Of a stretch of 64,000 bases of DNA, positions 60,401 through 64,000 are shown piece after piece (the first letter of the stretch is position 1; every line of letters starts with the position of its first letter). Origin of the DNA: a virus. The position numbers and the translations under genes are program-made. Under the pieces are notes generated by a model. It was not told the origin of the DNA, made no database searches, and was given only the letters and a program-made list of their open reading frames with translations. The stretch covers positions 27,175 to 91,174 of IMG/VR virus record IMGVR_UViG_3300007760_000005; one strand, 5' to 3'.

Positions 60401-62325
60401 CCCTTGCAGAAGCACTTGTGAAACGCTGGGGAATTAAATACGGCCCGCCAGCAGCAACCGATACGATGGAGGATTGGTTCGGGCCGATTCTTGCGGAGTT
60501 GGATTCTCTTGCGATTCCTGGTGCAGGAACGTGGTGGACGGCGGCGAACAACCCTTTCGGCAAGCACACTCCGCCACCTACGTCAGTTACGGCAAAATGG
60601 GACGGCGCACTTTCGGCTCTTAGTTGGGGCTTAGAGGAAGAGTTTGGTAGTAACGTCAGAGCGGACTTCCCCCACAGTGACTTGGATGCCTCTCAAAACA
60701 AAGACAAAACCGTGGATATGAGCAAAGTCAAAGCCTCCCACTACTTTTTGCACAACTACTGTAAAGGCGGCAAATCTCCCAAGGGCAACGACAAATGTAA
60801 GTGCTATAAAAAGGGTAGGCGGCAGATACAAAGAGCGGACAGACCGAGGTTTGACGAAAAAGAAGTCGATATGAAGAAGCTGTCGCACGGGGTTTACACG
60901 TTAGCGGCTAAGGCGGTTGCTTTCAGACTATATTACATACTGAAGTATTCGGCGGTAGCGTGGGGGAAAATATTCAAAACCAAAGCGCAAAGGAATACAG
61001 ATGCGGCGAAAGATGGCTTCCTCGAACTGAATTCTTTCCAGAAGGCCATATGTGACACATTCAATCTTAGTGGTGAGAAGTGGCTAAAGCCTTGGGCCAT
61101 TAGTGCAAGCGGGCATTACAATGCAACCGGGTCGTTTCGACGGAAAACAAAGGTGCTGTCCCCCGTCTTTCCGATCAGCGATGCGGGTGGATATCGGCAT
61201 TATGGAAGCTATGCGTATGGGCGTGGGTTGCGGATTGGTGAAGAGGGCCAAGGCTTCGAGAAGCTGCTGGCCCAAGACCCTCTTGAAACCCTCGACGACA
61301 CTGTTATTGATAAGTTTGTTCGAGACATATTGAAGGAAGGCTCCACAAAGTTGGCTCTTCTGTCAGGGTTTGGAACGGCGACCGCAGCCACAGGTGCAGC
61401 AACTCCGACGATGCTCGATGCTTTGATGTTGATGCAAACAACAAACCCTGCGGCTTTCTCAAGACTTCAACGAACTCTAAAAGTAGCTACGGATGACGAC
61501 AAGGCCATCGTTTCTACGGCGCAGTATATTGAGCAAAAGGGGATTACGGGCAGTGCGGCCACACGGAAAGTCATGGCGGCGGGTCTCATTAACTATTTCC
61601 AACGAGAAGACACTCCCGGCAGCACCACAGATCCCCTAAACGCTGCGTATAACATTGTGGATATCTTCCCCGGTGGTGGGCTTGATCCCGTGGCGGGGAA
61701 TGAAATCTTATACGATTCCATGGTCCGAATGATTGCCACAGACGAGTCCAAATTTATTTATGTTTCCCCAGACGGCAAAGATGGGGATCTGCAAACGAAT
61801 GTGGTCAAAACGGTTCAGCAGCAAGTTGTAGAATCCTCAATAGATCACACAATCATTCAGGACGCTCTGCGGGGTCAGATCGAGAAGCCACGAGACGCTA
61901 TCGATTTTGCCAATATGTTCGATAATTGGGGCGGGGATGGGAATTGGGAGAACAGCGCAGCGGGCCAAGCATTCCAGAAATTAGCTACGGCGTTTAGTGA
62001 CGCTCCCGACGATCCCAGATTGGCTGATTTGTACGATAAGCTCAATGAGGTCGGGTCAACCCAACACAATAGGTGGATGGAAATCTTTGATGGGGATGCT
62101 GATGAGTGGCACAACCCCGCTCAGGCCCAAGATGACTTAAACGAGTCCGTAGCCGAACACATGACGGACTGGGAGGAGGGTAAAGCGACTTCGTGGCCGA
62201 ATGATGAAACGGGATGGTATTACCAAACCTTCAAAGGCGATGCTCCCCCAGAAGAGGAAGATATGTACACCGATCAAGGTGGGAATGTCGGGTCTTCCGA
62301 AGAGGTTGATGAGGGGGACGAGTAG
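57442..62325 (+). CDS. Baseplate hub protein with very long C-terminal extension
   Basis: 1627 residues; ATG 57442 with AGGAGG. The first about 560 resemble a hub (gp27/late-control-D type): VDSGVEAGSCSGSFTMSIPNDIG, VHIYMRGYFPVEGM, and later AFWAAVARIDILNEAMNSANITIPLRPELRPGFPVYVEHLDCFYYIKSMSHSFSYGG (outline). The next thousand residues are unassigned, mixed and polar, with a small Cys cluster (NYCKGGKSPKGNDKCKCYKKG) and GGYRHYGSYAYGRGLRIG. The end is acidic. Hubs are usually 350-450 residues, so the tail half is an added module; its task (wall degradation, adhesion) is unknown. No lysozyme catalytic Glu context was recognised. Confidence 0.75.
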   Translation: MGVFDRPHAGNWVPNRKGVIRYTPDAVLFLNGDVSVTSSKAESTKQKKIDIQRYITQISVDSGVEAGSCSGSFTMSIPNDIGSSLFSDGHSVFQPGLEVHIYMRGYFPVEGMANTLDATEVKALRDALGDNATDLALRPYYHCFHGVTTTANIDYSGGFYSINMSCTGMLHFWQYHDISTNASLFGTRPTGSKLKMSLVGHNFTNMTPFSIIYSLYKDTAGAAGGVAFALSASSNQAKKFFGTGNSLFEMTQKYWEQRFRSKVYNLRMFGVNGEQLNSVQTAMIGRMTTKQLNTAAEINLRHTGNTQTEPSDLFRGNEDIWKMATDVKDARRYTQGSFPADRLQYMPRAGEKSGVAVSAAQLKAFVHDISQWGNVNLWEASYTSKLDIASAAATAVGYEFYQDVDGDLVFKPPLYNLDTRNLEAYRIAPQDLISITRAAAEPTATYMTVKSSAFSNMTGVGLDGEWGIRGQYIDYPLVAKFGWRPGDLDAQFYSSARGAFWAAVARIDILNEAMNSANITIPLRPELRPGFPVYVEHLDCFYYIKSMSHSFSYGGQCTTSLQCVARREKFMAPGDSNQSASGDANGINGVRLDRVDLPNFPLVMEDKGSGEGAVKFAGFPNVVMALDPAGISPFAWALGQDVLDLSNAQNVRNMVLLLCGHDSKQTLASFKDPAQKEPLIRESSSSLATTSTSGAGAALSETKAKALFDTTSTVGAADLWVRVPRLGSGSSKYVTKNGSIVWDYKQLKISEIEKQVETYKDFMEKQKEDVGKGGADFDVTGDWQDTLTDYIKAYEKKAIGTVPKGTADIFDLLTSVLWVLGNQAHEPDKLDSAQILNLLGDKKSNFSNASTPGYYRYYSSAHPVGENQAPTRYTFTMPGSGGANIKDAYDDMADASHGMFHAGSNADKVPKAIQGMDNLKKRFAAWDDSKQSKVRAFRVAKAGSRTEDLPTDQIYTLVFSQLGIDLKAMVPSSHTGAPSPASGLEKALAEALVKRWGIKYGPPAATDTMEDWFGPILAELDSLAIPGAGTWWTAANNPFGKHTPPPTSVTAKWDGALSALSWGLEEEFGSNVRADFPHSDLDASQNKDKTVDMSKVKASHYFLHNYCKGGKSPKGNDKCKCYKKGRRQIQRADRPRFDEKEVDMKKLSHGVYTLAAKAVAFRLYYILKYSAVAWGKIFKTKAQRNTDAAKDGFLELNSFQKAICDTFNLSGEKWLKPWAISASGHYNATGSFRRKTKVLSPVFPISDAGGYRHYGSYAYGRGLRIGEEGQGFEKLLAQDPLETLDDTVIDKFVRDILKEGSTKLALLSGFGTATAATGAATPTMLDALMLMQTTNPAAFSRLQRTLKVATDDDKAIVSTAQYIEQKGITGSAATRKVMAAGLINYFQREDTPGSTTDPLNAAYNIVDIFPGGGLDPVAGNEILYDSMVRMIATDESKFIYVSPDGKDGDLQTNVVKTVQQQVVESSIDHTIIQDALRGQIEKPRDAIDFANMFDNWGGDGNWENSAAGQAFQKLATAFSDAPDDPRLADLYDKLNEVGSTQHNRWMEIFDGDADEWHNPAQAQDDLNESVAEHMTDWEEGKATSWPNDETGWYYQTFKGDAPPEEEDMYTDQGGNVGSSEEVDEGDE

Positions 62326-62357
62326 CTTCCTCGGTTGAACAGCCTATATCCGCCACA

Positions 62358-62366
62358 GGGTAGAGT
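62358..62366 (+). promoter_or_regulatory. Possible -10-like element GGGTAGAGT
   Basis: GGGTAGAGT matches the GGGTAnAnT set and lies just before the AGGAGG of the gene at 62382. No good -35 was seen. Confidence 0.25.
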
Positions 62367-62381
62367 CCTTAGGAGGCACCC

Positions 62382-64000
62382 ATGGCAGATACCTATCTCG
62401 ATCTACTCTACCGAAAAGAAACCGAACTTGAAGGGATGAAGACAGGCTCCGGCTGGTCTGCGTGGTCCTTAGCTGTCGCTAAAGTCATCTTCGTTGAATA
62501 TGAGTCACATCATGTGACTCTTCAAATGCTTACGGGCAACCCTGAAAACAACCAGTTGGCCCCCGTACCTATCACTTATGCAGGTGGCGGTAGGCGTTCT
62601 TTCTTGGGGTCGATGCCATCCATAGGCGATTACTGTGTGGTTGGCTGGATCTCCTCAAATTCATCGGGCCAAGCCTCTGCAAAACGCCCTATGGTTTTAA
62701 GTTGGTTCCCGCCTCCTCCAATGCTTGCTCGTGATTGGGTTCCCGCTCAGGAGTTTGAGCGGGGTGAGGGAATGGACACCACTGGTGTTCGGCAGATGGT
62801 TAAGGGCATTTCTGATCGAGAGCGGTTCAAATTACGCCATATGGAGCCGGGACATATTGTTGCGTCTTCGGCACAAGGTTCAGATTTAGTCTTAGACGAG
62901 TCCGTTACTTTGGCGAACCGAAGGGGCAACGAGATCCGATTACAAGATCAGGATCAAGCCTTGATCACTCGTTCAGTAGTCACGCACATGGCGATGTCTG
63001 GCACCCGTGTTTATGCGGGGCCAATTCAACGAGACGCTAATATCTTGCCTACGGAGATGTTCTCGGACGGACAAGATTGGGAACATGCCGATCTCTTGAA
63101 CTACTTAGACAAGCTCCCAAGTGCCGAAGCCGATGGTCGTTTTGGTCTTCAGGAAGACGGCTATTTGAACCCCGCTCTTCCTTTCCGAAGGGACGAAGAT
63201 GAAAAAAATATCTTTATAGTTGAAATGCAAGGCAAAGGGGTGCCGTTCGGTGCTTTAGACCCGTTTGGCTTTTTAGAAGCTGGTGGGTTTATCAATGATG
63301 AAGGTAGGGCGAAAAATGTTTCCGAGGACTTCGCTTACTATGGAGGCAAAGGATTCTGGCGGTACGGGGCGCACGTGGGGTCCAAGGCGGCTCCGATGGG
63401 GGAACCACACAATGCTGCCGCTCTCGGTATGTGGGGGTTTGACCCTGAGTTTCGAGTAGAGGTCGCAGAAACGACAGACGCTACGCTTCCCGTTACGGAA
63501 GCGACAGACAACTTTGATGCGGATCGTCTTCCCATGGGAGGGACTGCGATGCCCCCCATGGTTGAGTTCGTGTTGGGGTCAGTGGTTGGGAATGATTTTT
63601 ACGGTGACCCGGACCTTTACGGAAAGCCAATTGCTCCAAAAATCGTCAATGGGGAAGGAATTCTGTCTTCAGGTGTAGGAAAGCCCATAGGCGAACACGC
63701 CTCCATGATGCTGAAAGTAAACCCTGCGACAGTTACGGCGAGGTCGGGTTCCTCTTGGGTGGCTTCTCGTAAAGACGGCAAGATGCTTGTGTGGATCGAG
63801 AACGGCCTTCAAGTGTTTGTCAAAGGTGGTTACTCCTTCCGAACGGCCAGCCCGTACTCTATTGAGAGCACTGAAAAGATGAGTGTTGTGGGGGAAGGCG
63901 GGGAAGGGGTGTCATTAGATGCTCCCGCTGGACCAGTAACGATCAATGCGGCTCGCCCCATGTTTGGTGGTGATGCCATCATGTCCTCGGCGGGAGGGAG
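62382..64000 (+). CDS. Baseplate central spike-like protein, 3' end outside window
   Basis: At least 539 residues, open to the window end. ATG 62382 follows AGGAGG. Early on, VEYESHHVTLQMLTG then TYAGGGRRSFLGSMPSIGDYCVVGW reads like the OB-fold start of phage spike proteins (gp5/gpV class). The middle has RHMEPGHIVASSAQGSDLVLDESVTLANRRGNEIRLQDQDQ (outline), the usual stretch that precedes a beta-helical spike. The last visible part (SVVGEGGEGVSLDAPAGPVTI) is beta-repeat-like. It would be the needle at the end of the tube. The catalytic parts of a T4-gp5 lysozyme were not seen in the visible portion. Confidence 0.7.
   Translation, partial: MADTYLDLLYRKETELEGMKTGSGWSAWSLAVAKVIFVEYESHHVTLQMLTGNPENNQLAPVPITYAGGGRRSFLGSMPSIGDYCVVGWISSNSSGQASAKRPMVLSWFPPPPMLARDWVPAQEFERGEGMDTTGVRQMVKGISDRERFKLRHMEPGHIVASSAQGSDLVLDESVTLANRRGNEIRLQDQDQALITRSVVTHMAMSGTRVYAGPIQRDANILPTEMFSDGQDWEHADLLNYLDKLPSAEADGRFGLQEDGYLNPALPFRRDEDEKNIFIVEMQGKGVPFGALDPFGFLEAGGFINDEGRAKNVSEDFAYYGGKGFWRYGAHVGSKAAPMGEPHNAAALGMWGFDPEFRVEVAETTDATLPVTEATDNFDADRLPMGGTAMPPMVEFVLGSVVGNDFYGDPDLYGKPIAPKIVNGEGILSSGVGKPIGEHASMMLKVNPATVTARSGSSWVASRKDGKMLVWIENGLQVFVKGGYSFRTASPYSIESTEKMSVVGEGGEGVSLDAPAGPVTINAARPMFGGDAIMSSAGG

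Overview
This window is part of a large tailed bacteriophage genome, a myovirus (Caudoviricetes). An HK97-fold major capsid protein sits at the left end. A contractile-tail set fills the right half: sheath, probable tube, two chaperone-like proteins, a 1515-residue tape measure, baseplate/hub proteins and the start of a central spike. No rRNA, ribosomal-protein, CRISPR, insertion-sequence or integrase signal was seen. Nearly all of 64 kb is virion genes plus a few accessory genes, so the genome is probably well above 100 kb (inference). Lipoprotein and spanin-like genes suggest a Gram-negative host (inference).

Layout. 1-1845: probable capsid decoration protein (cut at the window edge), major capsid protein, terminator, small lipoprotein. 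1829-3976: a compact control region, with a three-HTH regulator on the minus strand, twin palindromic sites and a small plus-strand gene, followed by a minus-strand patatin-like lipase. 4123-13281: two adhesin/fibre-type proteins (2312 residues with Ig-like domains; a coiled-coil protein with an S74 chaperone end) and one unknown. 13344-18113: tightly overlapping small virion/assembly genes, including a SWIM-zinc/basic protein and an FmdB-type zinc ribbon. 18450-24977: a 2175-residue fibre-like protein behind a structured leader. 25111-27138: neck or connector-type genes.

27077-31936 is an accessory block of mixed orientation: ABC-ATPase/GNAT fusion, tiny membrane protein, a tRNA-like element, peptide deformylase, zinc-knuckle protein, staphylococcal-type nuclease, two unknowns and a spanin-like pair. 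32022-38116 returns to virion genes but contains an actin/Hsp70-fold ATPase and a second FmdB-type protein that appears to start at ATT. 38276-43195 is a sheath of 1639 residues, swollen by duplicated beta-rich modules. A minus-strand pair (unknown protein and SNF2/HARP helicase) interrupts the tail cluster, which resumes with tube, chaperone-like genes, tape measure and baseplate to the window end.

How it fits together. Plus-strand genes build the particle. Minus-strand genes (regulator, lipase, ABC-GNAT, helicase and others) look like early or accessory functions. A repeated element, TACC, exactly 16 bases, then RGCCCCC, occurs five times, always between genes, with copies facing the regulator, the spanin-like pair and the helicase/tube divergence. 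It is the best candidate here for a phage-specific promoter or operator. The other strong leads are the tRNA-like element, the actin-like ATPase, the ABC-GNAT fusion, the expanded sheath, and two tail genes in the same frame separated only by a stop and one codon.
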